The translations under genes were made by a program, and so were the position numbers. Shown one piece after another: positions 1-10,395 of a DNA stretch of 37,500 bases; the first letter of the stretch is position 1, and each line of letters starts with the position of its first letter. The DNA lies in NCBI RefSeq assembly GCF_000485595.1, contig NW_014577063.1:1185987-1223486 (forward strand). Direction: 5' to 3'. This DNA is from Priapulus caudatus. Taxonomy: Eukaryota; Priapulida; Priapulimorpha; Priapulimorphida; Priapulidae. The notes under the pieces were generated by a model. That model was not told where the DNA came from. It saw only the letters and a list, made by a program, of their open reading frames with translations, and did not search any database.

Positions 1-2
1 CG

Positions 3-39
<37 letters not shown>

Positions 40-90
40 GCGTGTGTGTGTTATGCATGCGCGTGTACGTGCGTGTGTTTGTGTGTGTGT
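1..90. repeat. (CGTG)n/(TG)n microsatellite
   Basis: The window opens inside a CGTG tetramer run that changes to a TG run broken by single substitutions. It is the left boundary of the duplicated segment: the second copy of that segment also begins directly after a TG-rich tract at 10210-10395. The true left end is outside the window. Confidence 0.95.
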
Positions 91-1126
91 CGTATATAAA
101 AAAAGTCATTTGGGACTATATACAACGTCCGCGGATCAAGGTTCGCCGTTCGTACGATGCTAGTACTTGAATCCGGAGAAATTACGTCCGCTGAAATCAA
201 TCTCTTTTCGTAAGCATACTTCTAAACGGGGGTTCCCGTACAAGTAGGGGTACGGCTCCTGTTGCTCGCTCGCACACATTTTTCATCACGGCTCGCCAGC
301 CGGCTGGGCTTTGAACAGTGTAAGTGTTGACCGCCTCCCATCGATCCAAGAGTTTGCAAACAATTCTGTAGTGATTTCATTACGCTGCCACGCCAAGCAT
401 TTCGAGTGATTAATTTTTTAAGTATTTTCGGCGAATTTCGCGGAGCGAGGCTAGTAAGATGGAAAAAGAATAGGAAAGTGAAGGGCCGAGAACGAACGAT
501 GAAGCACGGAATGCGTTTCCCTTGATTCGCAATCACGTTGCGAATTAAAGAATACATATAAATGTAATTAGAGAAAGTACGAGAGCGAAGAAAAGTATAG
601 CGAGAAAGAGAGCGAGAGAGCGAGAGTGAAGAAAGTAAAAAGCGAAAAAATGTTAGTGTAAACATTCATGCGCGATTATTAACTTTGCTAACGTTGAATC
701 ACGGAAAAGACAACATACATGACATGCCAAGAATGAAATGAAATTAAGCGTCGAATATATCCTCTTAATTGCTTTTCCAAGCTTATATGATAAGGCACTC
801 TGCTAACGCAAAAACATTTGCTCATTCAAAGATGTAACGACAAGTGCTCGAGGAATTGCAAATTAGCAAACGTGATAAATTGCTTCTTCAATCCTGTCTG
901 CATTTTTAAGAAGGAATAATCAGTTTCTGTAATGTGAAGAACTCCCGCATGAGCGTCTGCAACTGGCTTACCCTTTTTTTCTCGAGTTTTAGATTAAACG
1001 CGGGGTCGTGTCTGTCGTAGAAAACCCGAGGACAAAATCAATTGCATAGCAGGTATGTAGTATACCGCAACCTGGCCCTGCACCCTACCCAGCATTTCAG
1101 CGGGTAATTTTTCCCAATGCTTTTTT

Positions 1127-1159
1127 TATACGAGCAGTTCTAAAACGTTTGCTCGTATA
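1127..1159. repeat. 10-bp inverted repeat (hairpin)
   Basis: tatacgagca at 1127-1136 and tgctcgtata at 1150-1159 are perfect inverted repeats around a 13-base loop. In the second segment copy (near 11522-11557) the right arm reads tgctagatata, so pairing is not conserved. That argues against a functional RNA. Confidence 0.6.
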
Positions 1160-1895
1160 CTAAATAAGCGCTCTGGGAGCGGCAATAATTGAGGTCGCTA
1201 TATTGTGCCTAAAATTACAATTAATCCACCCATATAGACGCGTGTTGGCAGCCTCGTGCGTGCGTGAATTGCTACAGGTTTATTGTTCCAAGCCATTCCG
1301 AAGTTGATAAAATACAGAAAGCAATTACGTTGGTGACTGTTCCGAGATGAAATATTTAACTTCGAAAGCCTTATATGATACGAAAGGCTTACGAAGGCAG
1401 ACGACGAAAACTTGAGCAGTCTTGAGAATGTTGAATGATTGATGAATAGTTATAGAGAGGATTCCACTACACAATTCCATATTACCCGTATATATGTATA
1501 AATATTAAATATTAATGCTGAACATTTACTGTTGTACATGCATTTTAAAATAACCTCCAATCTCCTTATCTTTGCTACTATATGTTGCGCGTGTCGCACG
1601 CCAGCGTTGCCCTTGGTCGATCGATACAACCAGAAGGCAGACAAATAATTTTTCCGGAACGAAGGCCAAAGCAAACTGGGCAATTAAACTCGGCGACGAC
1701 GTGGACTACAAAATGTGATTTCGGGCTAAATTTGTCGGAACCCTAGCATTTTAAGAACCTCGTTGCGCTACAAATTTGACGAAGAGACGATGGTGTCGAC
1801 ATCTCAACCTACGACGACTCCCCTCGGGCTCCGATGTAAAAACGCATGGAGATCGCATTCTCAGTCTTCCATAGCCGCGAGACTGAACTGTCTCA

Positions 1896-2056
1896 CGCGT
1901 TCAGACGCAAGCGTTCTTGACGCGTTCAGACGCAAGCGTTCTTGACGCGTTCTTGACGCCATAGCGCACAAGATCTTCCAAGTTTTCTTTCGAACACCTC
2001 GAACGAGTGCGTTGTCGATGAGGAAGAAAAAAACTCGTCGAGTGCGTTGTCGACGA
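1896..2056 (+). repeat. 25-bp tandem repeat followed by a 35-bp near-tandem repeat
   Basis: A 25-base unit starting cgcgttcagacgcaagcg occurs at 1896-1920 and 1921-1945, followed by a partial third unit to 1960. Then gagtgcgttgtcgatga (2005) recurs as gagtgcgttgtcgacga (2040), 35 bases on. The corresponding stretch in copy 2 (12310-12480) has the same units interrupted by single-base insertions and losses. Confidence 0.85.
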
Positions 2057-2701
2057 AAACAAAAAATCGTCGAATGAAACGTTTTAAACAAAATCAAGCG
2101 TTGTCGAAAGTGCATGCCCGGCGCTTCGCAGTGGCCTTTTATATTCAGAAATTCTACAAGGACTTCTTGGTGGGTAGCATGCGACACTTAAAGCGACATG
2201 TAATTGCGTTACTGCGGCCCAGGAAACTCATTGAGTTCCGCTTATCTAATACAATACGTGATATAAACCCCGAAGGGAATGCGGTACTGACAATAATAAT
2301 ATCTTCCTGCAAGCTTTCGGAGTGCATGAGGTCATTGGTAGTCACGATGAAAGCTTGGCTGCAAGCGAGCAAGACTCGATGGGAGGAGTACGCCTGGTTC
2401 CCTTCGTGACGTCAGATACATCGTGACGTAGCTACCGCCAGCGTGAGTTTAAAAGTTCGCGAATGTTTGCAGTGAAACTGCACGCGAACGTTTATAAAAT
2501 TTTTGAGTTATCATAGTCGTAAGTGTTTACGATGTTACTGACAAAGGGCCGGACCCCTGGTTTCCGCGACGTCAGCCAATGTGGCACAACGACCTGCCAG
2601 ACGAATGTTACTTAGCCGATTCTACGTGCTATAGTGACTCGGCAGGCAGAAGATAATGTTTCCCGTACGTGTTATGATTTCCTGTACCTTATAACAGCTA
2701 T

Positions 2702-2798
2702 CCCTAACCCTAATTATAGCAGTATGTCTAGACTAACCATGGCTCTTATGATGACTCTAATTATGTCCCTGACCCTAACCATAACACTAACACTGACC
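2702..2798 (-). repeat. Degenerate telomere-like hexamers (CCCTAA)
   Basis: ccctaaccctaa at 2702-2713 and a longer degenerate run at 2767-2798 (ccctgaccctaaccataaca and onward) keep a six-base rhythm. On the minus strand they read TTAGGG-like, opposite in orientation to the main array at 18221. The equivalent bases in copy 2 (13137-13250) have indels inside the hexamers. Confidence 0.55.
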
Positions 2799-3794
2799 GC
2801 GTAAGGTCAATGCAATGGCTCTCAGTTATCACCAGTGTCCACCGATCTAGTACGATTTGATATTTCAAAATTGTTCGACCGAGGCGACAAAATGAAAGAC
2901 GTGCCTGATACGAGTGGGTGATATGCCAAAGTTCGTGCAACTCGGCTATAAACAAGCTCAGCGTAACATAGTAAACCGTATAGCCGGTGGTCATAAAAAT
3001 TCTGAAACATTTTCAAAGGTCATATTGACGAACATTCGCCAACGTGTATTTGTCTTGAGCAGATTGTAGGTCTAAATAAAAAGTTATTAAAATTAAATTT
3101 AGTCCATCTCATCAAAGATATTTATGCAAATATTTACTTAGTTTCTTCTCGCGCGATACAAGTGCAATCGAAAGGCAATTAGAGAAATTCATTTTTACAA
3201 GATTATTACATTACACAGAATAATATACATAATGCTTCACGGGAAACTAATGCCTTCTCAGAATATGCAGATCGGATTGCTACACTTGCAATTTTTGAAT
3301 ACAGATAGTATCAGGCTTTTGCTAGGCTGCATGATCTCCATGGTAAGATGACATTATATTGATATAGGATATAACAAGTTAGCATATACGAACTAGTTTC
3401 GAGCGCTTCGTCGGTTCAATTATTGACGATGATGTGTTGATGATTGTTTAATGTATTTACTCGGGGCGGTCAGTCGCGAAGCGTGTTTCTTCGTTCTCCC
3501 ATTTCCAATTCCCAATCCCAAGTTTTCCTGCGCAAAAACGACCAGGAACCAGTCTAACCAGTACGTGCCGCAATATCCCTAGATTTTAATTGCATTTAAA
3601 TGTCTATAGTTTTTTATAATTTCAACAAAAAGGTTCCCGACTGTTTAATGCCACTGGGCCGCTGGCTCCCACGCCGTTTCCTTCGGAAGTAGAATTTCTA
3701 ATTTAGTCATGTGCGGATTCCCTAATGATATAGGTTTTTCTTTCTCGCTCATGCCAACAGATATTTTGCCCATACTAATAATCTTATATCAGTA

Positions 3795-3895
3795 CTAGCG
3801 GGATACCCGGCGTTGCCCGGGGAAATCAGTGGCGTTACTCAGTTGGTGACGCTTGGTTAAAAGGAAAATACCCCCCAAAATCGAACTATCTATCT
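3795..3895 (+). mobile_element. Retroelement-like 3' end
   Basis: A segment with cccggcgttgcccgggg (3806-3822), ggcgttactcagttggtgac (3831-3850) and cttggttaaaaggaaaata leads directly into ATCT/ATCC repeats. The last ~45 bases recur with substitutions at 14338-14380 and 15360-15400, each time just before a tetra- or pentanucleotide array. That is the layout expected of the 3' end of a non-LTR retrotransposon or SINE with a simple-repeat tail. No reverse transcriptase or other coding part is present, and the family is not identified. Confidence 0.55.
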
Positions 3896-4221
3896 ATGTA
3901 TGCATCCATCCATGCATCCATCCATCCATCCCATTCCATGCCATTCCATCCCATCCCATCGCACCGCATCCCATCCCATCCCATCCCATATCCCATCCCA
4001 TCGCATCCCATCGCATCCCATCTCATCGCATCCCATGCCATCCCATGACATGCCATGCCATGCCATGCCATGCCATGCCATCCCATCCCATCCCATCCCA
4101 TGCCATGCCATGCCATGCCATGCCATCCCATCCCGTCGCACCGCACCGCACCGCATCCCATCCCTTCCCATGCCATCCCATGCCATGCCATGTCATGCCA
4201 TGCCATGCCATCCCATCCATT
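3896..4221 (+). repeat. (ATCC)n then (ATCCC/ATGCC)n array
   Basis: About 320 bases of tetramers turning into pentamers (catcc, ccatc, catgc, cgcac variants). Frames through it read as low-complexity HPIPSHP or GMAWHGM peptides in all phases and are not genes. It begins at the retroelement-like 3' end and is probably its expanded tail. Confidence 0.95.
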
Positions 4222-5033
4222 AGGCGCGTGAGTGGAATTACAAATCGCCGCTAGGTGCTCGTGACTAGCTCTAGGATATTACAAACACATCGAGTAAAAA
4301 CACATCGCGACGGCAAGGCTGATAGTTTCCACACGCTACTCATATAATCGGCCTTTCTTCGCTGTCATTGGGCTGCACGATAAATATTGACTATCAACCA
4401 TATCGCGATTCGCACGGCAATTACGAACAATTTCTCGTCGACGCGCGAATGTAGGAACTATCGCATTACGACAGTTTCGTATTCGCTTAATAGTGACAAA
4501 TTACAGGTGGCTTCATCATCGTGTTCATTGGAAAAATGTTAATGTCGGTGATTGCGATTGTATGTTAATGACCGTGCCGCAATTACAGCTACGGGCTGCC
4601 GTCTCTGATTCATGCTTAAGCCATGTCTTTGCAATGTTGCAATTGCATGTTTCTACAATGTTTGTCGCTATCGTCTGCCGATTGGAGAGCGCGGCGAAAA
4701 CATGGTGCTAATTTTGTCGAGTGTAACTGAAACGCCTCGGCGAAAATTGGCAGGTTATTTGTTTCACGCAATTAACGTGATTTACAGGTGGGTGGCGAGA
4801 CGCGCGAATTTACTTTCCGCGCGTTGCTTTTATTCGCACACGACGTATAGGATTACGTGCAAAATCTAGTTGTTGACAGTAAGCGAAATGGAACGACCAT
4901 GCATGGTCTGCGGCCGCTGCACTGTCGGTGACAAAGAGCCACAGTGACCGCGCATATTTGTAGCTCAAACTATGCAGGGACGCATTTAAATCTATATAGG
5001 CAATAGGCAATCTGTTCAGTCGTTCCTGTACTC
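4222..5033. other. Low-copy non-coding stretch
   Basis: About 810 bases of mixed composition with frequent CpG. Frames are short (85 codons or fewer) and unlike anything I recognise. Two cag|gtggn junctions (4507, 4790) resemble splice signals but lack good pyrimidine tracts. Confidence 0.6.
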
Positions 5034-5329
5034 TTCCTTCCCTCATTTATTCATCCATCATTCTATCCATCCACCCTTCCATGAATCGATCTATTAATTA
5101 TTGCATGCATGCATTTATCTATTTATCCGTTCATCCATTCGTCCATTCATCCATCCATCCATCCATCCAACCATCCATCCATCCATCCATCCATCCATCC
5201 ATCCATCCATCCATCCATCCATCCATCCATCCATCCATCCATCCATCCATCCATCCATCCATCCATCCATCCATCCATCCATCCATCCATCCCTCAATCA
5301 ATCCACCCATCCATCCATCCATCTATCAT
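5034..5329 (+). repeat. (ATCC)n microsatellite
   Basis: Degenerate ATCC/ATTC tetramers from about 5034, with a nearly pure ATCC core at about 5145-5291 and a degenerate right edge. Encoded HPSI or WMDG repeats in all frames are artefacts of the array. Confidence 0.97.
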
Positions 5330-5920
5330 ATGCCACGCCATTAGTGGCAATGTTTGCCTAAAACACAATGAGCTAAATATGCGAAGCCTAATAACTAAAA
5401 TGTCAGAAAACTCTGGCGCACTTCAACTTCACTTCGAACGAACGCCATTGTATCATTCTACGCGGACCGGGTGTTTGCGAAGAGTTAACAAATCACCCAC
5501 ACTGGGGCTCCTCGTGTAAAATGCCATGTTTTAATAAGTGCTGCTCTCGCATTGCGAGATGAAAGCTGCAGGGCGCTCAATGGAACGTCGTCGTGGCTGC
5601 AAGTAACTCATTTCCTAGTTTGCTGTTCAGAGCAGATGCGTAATCAACGAGCTCCCATTAATCTACGGCTTACATCAAGTGTAAAATTGTCGGCTGTTAT
5701 CCATGGCTGGTCATTCTATGGTTGCCGGACGCGGCACAGCACGAGGTTTAAGGAGGAAGCACTTTTGAAGCCGTGCATGCCACGCGCGTCTCTCTGTTTC
5801 CCATGGGTTAGGAGATAACTGCTGCAACCAGCGCATATAGACGCCGGGGCAGGTGCTCTACTGATAAATTCGAAGTTATATTCAATTTAATGACTCCCGA
5901 CTGGTTCGACATTCTTTTAT
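5330..5920. other. Low-copy non-coding stretch
   Basis: Mixed-composition DNA. The longest frame (5552-5818, 88 codons) matches no family I know, and nothing else stands out. Confidence 0.55.
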
Positions 5921-5963
5921 TCTTCCCTTTCTCTTTCTTTCCTCCTCTCTCTCTTTCTCTCTC

Positions 5964-5996
<33 letters not shown>

Positions 5997-6080
5997 GCTC
6001 TCTGTGTGTCTCATCGCCGCTCTATCGCTCTGTTTTGCTCTCTCTGTCTCTCGCAGGCTCTGTCTCACTCTCTCATTGTG
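5921..6080 (+). repeat. (TC)n pyrimidine tract
   Basis: An imperfect TC dinucleotide run on the plus strand with GT interruptions near the right end. It ends in a ctctcgcag acceptor-like sequence near 6056, which such tracts produce by chance. Confidence 0.93.
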
Positions 6081-7399
6081 TGTGTTTATGTGAGTTTAGG
6101 AGAATCATTGACGCCGGGGCCGCACGAAGTCGCTTACAAACCGAATTGTTTTCTAAAAACATTTAAATTCTTTTCTGCTCTTTTATGCGCGCTATGGTGA
6201 TTCATGCTTGGATGCGTTCATATTTTATGAACACCATTATCTGGCAGTAGGCTATCCGTTTGTTATAACGATGAGCACACCTGCCTTCCTCCTCTTTATG
6301 TGTATGTGTGTCTTCTCAGTAATTCTTTTTCTTTTGCACCGATGCACTCTGGCTAAAGCTAGGGTTACACTAGCGATTTTTTGTCTTTGAAAATCTTTGA
6401 AGTAAAATATTTCAACATCTTTTTGTAAAGATTTTTCAATTTCGTATCAAGAAATCTTTCTGCAACATCTGTTCACACTATAGACTTTTGTCTTTGAAAA
6501 TTAATGAAAGTTGGTGATAGACCAGTCGCACTATCTGGACATCATATAACATAATATAATCACTGTCTGGATATAATATTAGCGGTAAATTATGAGGTCA
6601 TAATGGCCATCTTATATGCTGTGCTATGCCGTGATATGCTGATGTGATTTCGATATTCTCTGGTGTCTACACGCCACAAACAATCGTTCTTTTCGACTAA
6701 CTCAATCAGCTGTTCTGTTTTATCGGCGGGCGCCATTTTGTGTATCATGTGCTGCGAAGACAGAGATGACGCGAAACTATTTACGCGTAGGAACTGTCCA
6801 ATCAGCGCGCAGCGCTTATACGATTTCATGACAAAGTGTCGGACAAAATCGGGCAATTAAAAAATAAAGGGCTCCATTACCGTATTAAAAGCTCTGTTAT
6901 TTCAGTAATAAACTTAAAAACATTTTTCTCGTGGAGCGTAGCAAAAGTCAACACAATCAGGCGCCTAAATATATTCTGTGTACATGATAGGTACGGCTAC
7001 ATTACGGAGTAGGTATCGGTAGAATGTTTATTACCTTGATGAAGCAAATTGAATCAGTTTAATCACAGTAAAGCCGTTGTGAACATCGAAAATACCATAT
7101 GCCGCCATGATCATTCTCCATAGAAAAACGTACTTTGATGCAATGTCACTATAGGCCTAATTAAACGATTAACTGTAAGAAAAAAGTTACTTTTAAAAAT
7201 TACTGAGAATTGAATGCATATGCTCGCATAGTTAACAATTTAGATAATACGATCTGCATCGTATGTTCAGCGCATTAGGCGCTAATAAAGATTACTGCTC
7301 TTCGTAACCTACTTAGCTCATGGAAGCGTAAGACGGCGTACGCTGTTTCTCATGGGATCGTTCGAACTTGCCTTAGAAATGACTATACTCCCTAGGGCT

Positions 7400-7400
<1 letters not shown>
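6081..7400. other. Low-copy stretch with a diverged internal repeat
   Basis: No gene recognised. A ~40-base unit at 6365-6403 (cactagcgattttttgtctt) recurs at 6472-6511 (cacactatagacttttgtctt, followed by tgaaaat in both), 107 bases apart. This kind of imperfect internal duplication is common in non-autonomous transposons, but termini and target-site duplications were not found. Confidence 0.5.
6730..6740 (-). promoter_or_regulatory. YY1-like site (CAAAATGGCGC)
   Basis: GCGCCATTTTG on the plus strand is the complement of the YY1 consensus core CAAAATGGCG. It sits between two short opposed frames with no identified gene next to it. A single short motif can occur by chance. Confidence 0.3.
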
Positions 7401-7431
<31 letters not shown>

Positions 7432-7476
7432 ACACACACACACACCCACACAAGTATATATATATATATATATAAT
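7401..7476. repeat. (CA)n and (TA)n microsatellites
   Basis: A CA run at 7401-7451 with a few T/C interruptions, followed by a TA run at 7456-7473. Confidence 0.95.
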
Positions 7477-7579
7477 ATATAACCGTATAATATAGTGATA
7501 TATGATTTATCAAGAGCTAGAAATTAATTTTAATGTACAATGGCATATATAATACATGATATATAAAATAGAATGAATA

Positions 7580-8893
7580 AATGGTAATGGATGGATGCGC
7601 CATGGATGGATGAATGAGATGGATGGATGGAGGAAATGGATGATGGATGGTATGGATGGGCATGGATGGTATGGATAGGTATGGATGGATGGATGGATGG
7701 TCATGGAGGATGGATAGTATAGATTGGAAGGATGGTAGTATCGGATGGCATGGAGATGATGGATGGCATGGATGGATCGGTATGGATGATGCGAATGGGA
7801 AATGGATGGATGGATGATGGCATGGATGGATGGTATGGAGGAAATGATGGATGGATGGATGGATGGATGGTCACATGGCATGGATTGTGGTATGAGAGGG
7901 ATAGGTGGATTGGATGGATGGACCATGGATGGATGGTTCATGGATGGTTATGCGATGGAATGGATGGCTTGATATTTGGATGGAATGGGATGGTCATGGC
8001 ATGGAATGGTAATGGATGATCATGGTATGGGTGGATGGATGGATGATGGATGGATGGATGGAATGGCAATGATGATGGTGGATGGTGATGGATGGAAATG
8101 GATGGAGGCAGTGGATGGATGGGATGGTATGGATGGATGGTGGCTGGTGGATGGAATGGATGATAGGATGGATGGAAATGGATGGATGGTAATGAATGGA
8201 TGATGGATGGGTGGAATGGATGGGATGGATGGATGGATGGATGGATGGATGATGGGATGGATGGAATTGGTATGGATGATGGCATGGATGGAATGGATAT
8301 GGAATGGATGGATGGATGGCGATGGGATGGTGGTCATGGATGGATGGTAGATTGATGATGGATGGATGGATGGATAGAATGGATGAATGGATGGATGGAT
8401 AGGATGGTGATGGGATGGATGGATAGGATGATGCATGGATGCTTGATGGATGGGAATGGATGGATGGATGGCATGATGGATGCGATGGGAATGGTATGGA
8501 TGATGGCATGGATGAATGGACATGATGGAATGGATGGATGGATGGATGCGATGGATAGCATGGATGAGATGGATGGAATGGCTGATGGAATGGATGGTAG
8601 GATGAAATGGATCGGATGGATGGTATGGATGGAATGGATGGATGGATGAGATGGGGATGGATGGATGGTATGGATGGGCTGGCATGGAATGGATGGGCTG
8701 GATGGATGGATGATGGATTGGATTGGAATGATAGACTGATAGATGATGGATGAAATGGCTGGATGGATGGATGATAATATGAGATGGATGGAGGATGGGG
8801 ATGGATGGTTTGGTATAAATGGGTTGAAATGGATGGATAAATGGTTGGATGGATGGGTGGGTAGATGTAAGGAATGATAGATGTATGGATGAA
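7580..8893 (-). repeat. 1.3 kb imperfect (ATGG)n array
   Basis: A long run of ATGG/GGATGG units, continually broken by gatgg, catgg and aatgg variants. Read on the minus strand it is (CCAT)n, and the sequence just beyond its right edge (minus strand, from about 8936) starts agtggcgttg, resembling the agtggcgtta of the retroelement end at 3829. It may be the expanded tail of a minus-strand copy. Long frames on both strands (up to 302 codons) are pure HPSI or GWMD repeat translations. Confidence 0.95.
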
Positions 8894-9489
8894 TACAATG
8901 TTCGGCCGCCATCAACGCGACAATGCAATCAACGCCACTAAATTCGATTTGGGCACACTAGCTTAATAGCCTATTTCATATAGCTAATTCGAACTGAAAT
9001 GACATTTGTTGGTGCATCTGTAATCCGCCATGATTGTATAGGCACGGAGTGGTGTTTCAGTACGTCTGTATACAGAGACTCTTATTAATACAGATGTGTA
9101 ACATAAAACGCTGTCACAAACGATTGTTGCCAATATACGTTCTCTTCTAACGAATTAGAATTACCAGGTATATTCTCCTAGCGTATAATACCCCATAGAT
9201 CTGCCAAATATCGTCCGCATGTGTATAGAGCACGCCATTGTATTGATAAATTCGTTTCTACTTGCGCGCAGAAGTATTATATATGCATTGCTGCTACCCT
9301 TGCTGATTCGCATTCAGTTCAAACGTAAGCGATAGCGCCTGGTATTTTTTCTGAACGCGTCGCACAGATGAAAGCTCACGCACACAGAAGTACAAACAAA
9401 GGGCATAAAGAGAAAAAAAGTCTTGGGTCGTTGTCTTGTTGTTCGGCAAGCAGCGTGCGATATTATTTGTCGGGGTGTCCGTTGCAAGC
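8894..9489. other. Low-copy non-coding stretch
   Basis: About 600 bases without a recognisable gene. The leftmost ~45 bases may be the minus-strand retroelement end adjoining the ATGG array. Confidence 0.5.
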
Positions 9490-9533
9490 GTATGCTCTCT
9501 CTCTCTTTTCTCTCTCTTCTCTCTCTCTCTCTT

Positions 9534-9582
<49 letters not shown>

Positions 9583-9602
9583 CTGCAATCCTTCTCTCTA
9601 GT
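9490..9602 (+). repeat. (TC)n microsatellite
   Basis: TC dinucleotides with a few TTCTC interruptions, pure from about 9538 to 9579. Confidence 0.96.
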
Positions 9603-10209
9603 GTATAAGAGTAAGTGTTGGTTATTTTCGTAGTCCTCATGCGTGTGCGAGAGATGAAACATCACCCCCACAGTCCGCTATCGCGTGTCTTGATTGTTTT
9701 TCACATATATCTTTCAATTTTTTTTCGTTTCGCCCCATTTTTGATTTGCGAGCACAATCTCCAAGACGGAGCTTCGCCTCATTAACGTTATTAAAGCTGC
9801 GGGCTGCGCAAGCTCGCAAATGCTTTTTTATCATATTTTTTCGGATGGTTACTTATATGCAAACCGACAGAAGATGACCGATAGGCCTATATATATAATA
9901 TATGATTATATTATTATATATATAATTAATATAATTCATACAAGCTGCATATGAGATTTAGGTGTGTTATAAGCGATTACATTCGCGAAAGGCATTTCAA
10001 ATATGAGCAAACGCATTAAATTACACGCGTTTGTTTCGTAGCACTGTAGTTATGCGGTTCACGCCAAAAATCAATAATATACAAAGGTTCGACTTGTCGC
10101 GTGCGTGTATGCTGTGTGTACAGTTGCGGGCAGTACGTGGTGCGTTGCCGCGTGTTGGCGTGCGCGTGCTCGTTGCAGCGTGTGACGAACTTTGCGGCAC
10201 TGATGTCAT
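9603..10209. other. Low-copy stretch with an AT-rich block
   Basis: No gene recognised. 9889-9942 is a TA-rich block with self-complementary tatata/ttatat units that would be easily unwound. Confidence 0.5.
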
Positions 10210-10395
10210 GTAGGTGCCAAGTTGTGTGTTTGTGTGTGTGTGTGTGTGTGTATGTGTGTGTTGTGTGTGTCGCTGTGTGTGTGTGTGGTGTGTGACAGTG
10301 TGTGTGCGTAGGCGTGCGTGCGTGGCGACGTTGTGAGTGCGTGCGCGTTGCGCTGCTGTTTTGCGGCTGCGTGCGCTGCGCCGCGGTGTTGTGTG
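10210..10395 (+). repeat. (TG)n/(GCGTG)n microsatellite
   Basis: Pure TG at about 10225-10265, then TG broken by GCG and single bases up to the start of segment copy 2. It is the left junction of that copy, matching the TG tract at 1-50. Confidence 0.94.

Larger units (their letters stand above)
51..3895 (+). repeat. Segmental duplication, copy 1 (partner 10396-14395)
   Basis: Sequence from ttatgcatg at 51 onward aligns colinearly with 10396 onward, in the same orientation, through to the retroelement-like end near 3895. Landmarks shared in order include gtatataaaaaaagtcattt, acaagtaggggtacgg, cgaggaattgcaaattagca, cctggtttccgcga and gcggattccctaatgatata. Differences are dominated by one- or two-base indels, and copy 1 is ~150 bases shorter over the span. 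Internal short repeats (25-bp tandem at 1896, CCCTAA hexamers at 2702) are clean here and broken in copy 2, so copy 1 is the better-preserved version. No open frame is maintained between the copies, so I see no coding constraint. Apart from the small repeats listed separately, this stretch holds no recognisable gene. Confidence 0.93.

Noticed and set aside
2047-2409. 120-codon plus-strand frame in the duplicated segment
   Set aside because: The second copy (about 12460-12830) has several frame-breaking indels and a 108-codon frame overlaps on the opposite strand. If copy 2 is sequencing noise this test is weaker, but no family is recognised either.
5940-6060. 3' splice acceptor at ctctcgcag
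   Set aside because: Any TC microsatellite ending in cag gives a high acceptor score, and no open exon follows.
8020-8928. 302-codon minus-strand open frame
   Set aside because: It is a translation of the imperfect ATGG array (HPSIHP repeats); neighbouring phases and the other strand are equally open.
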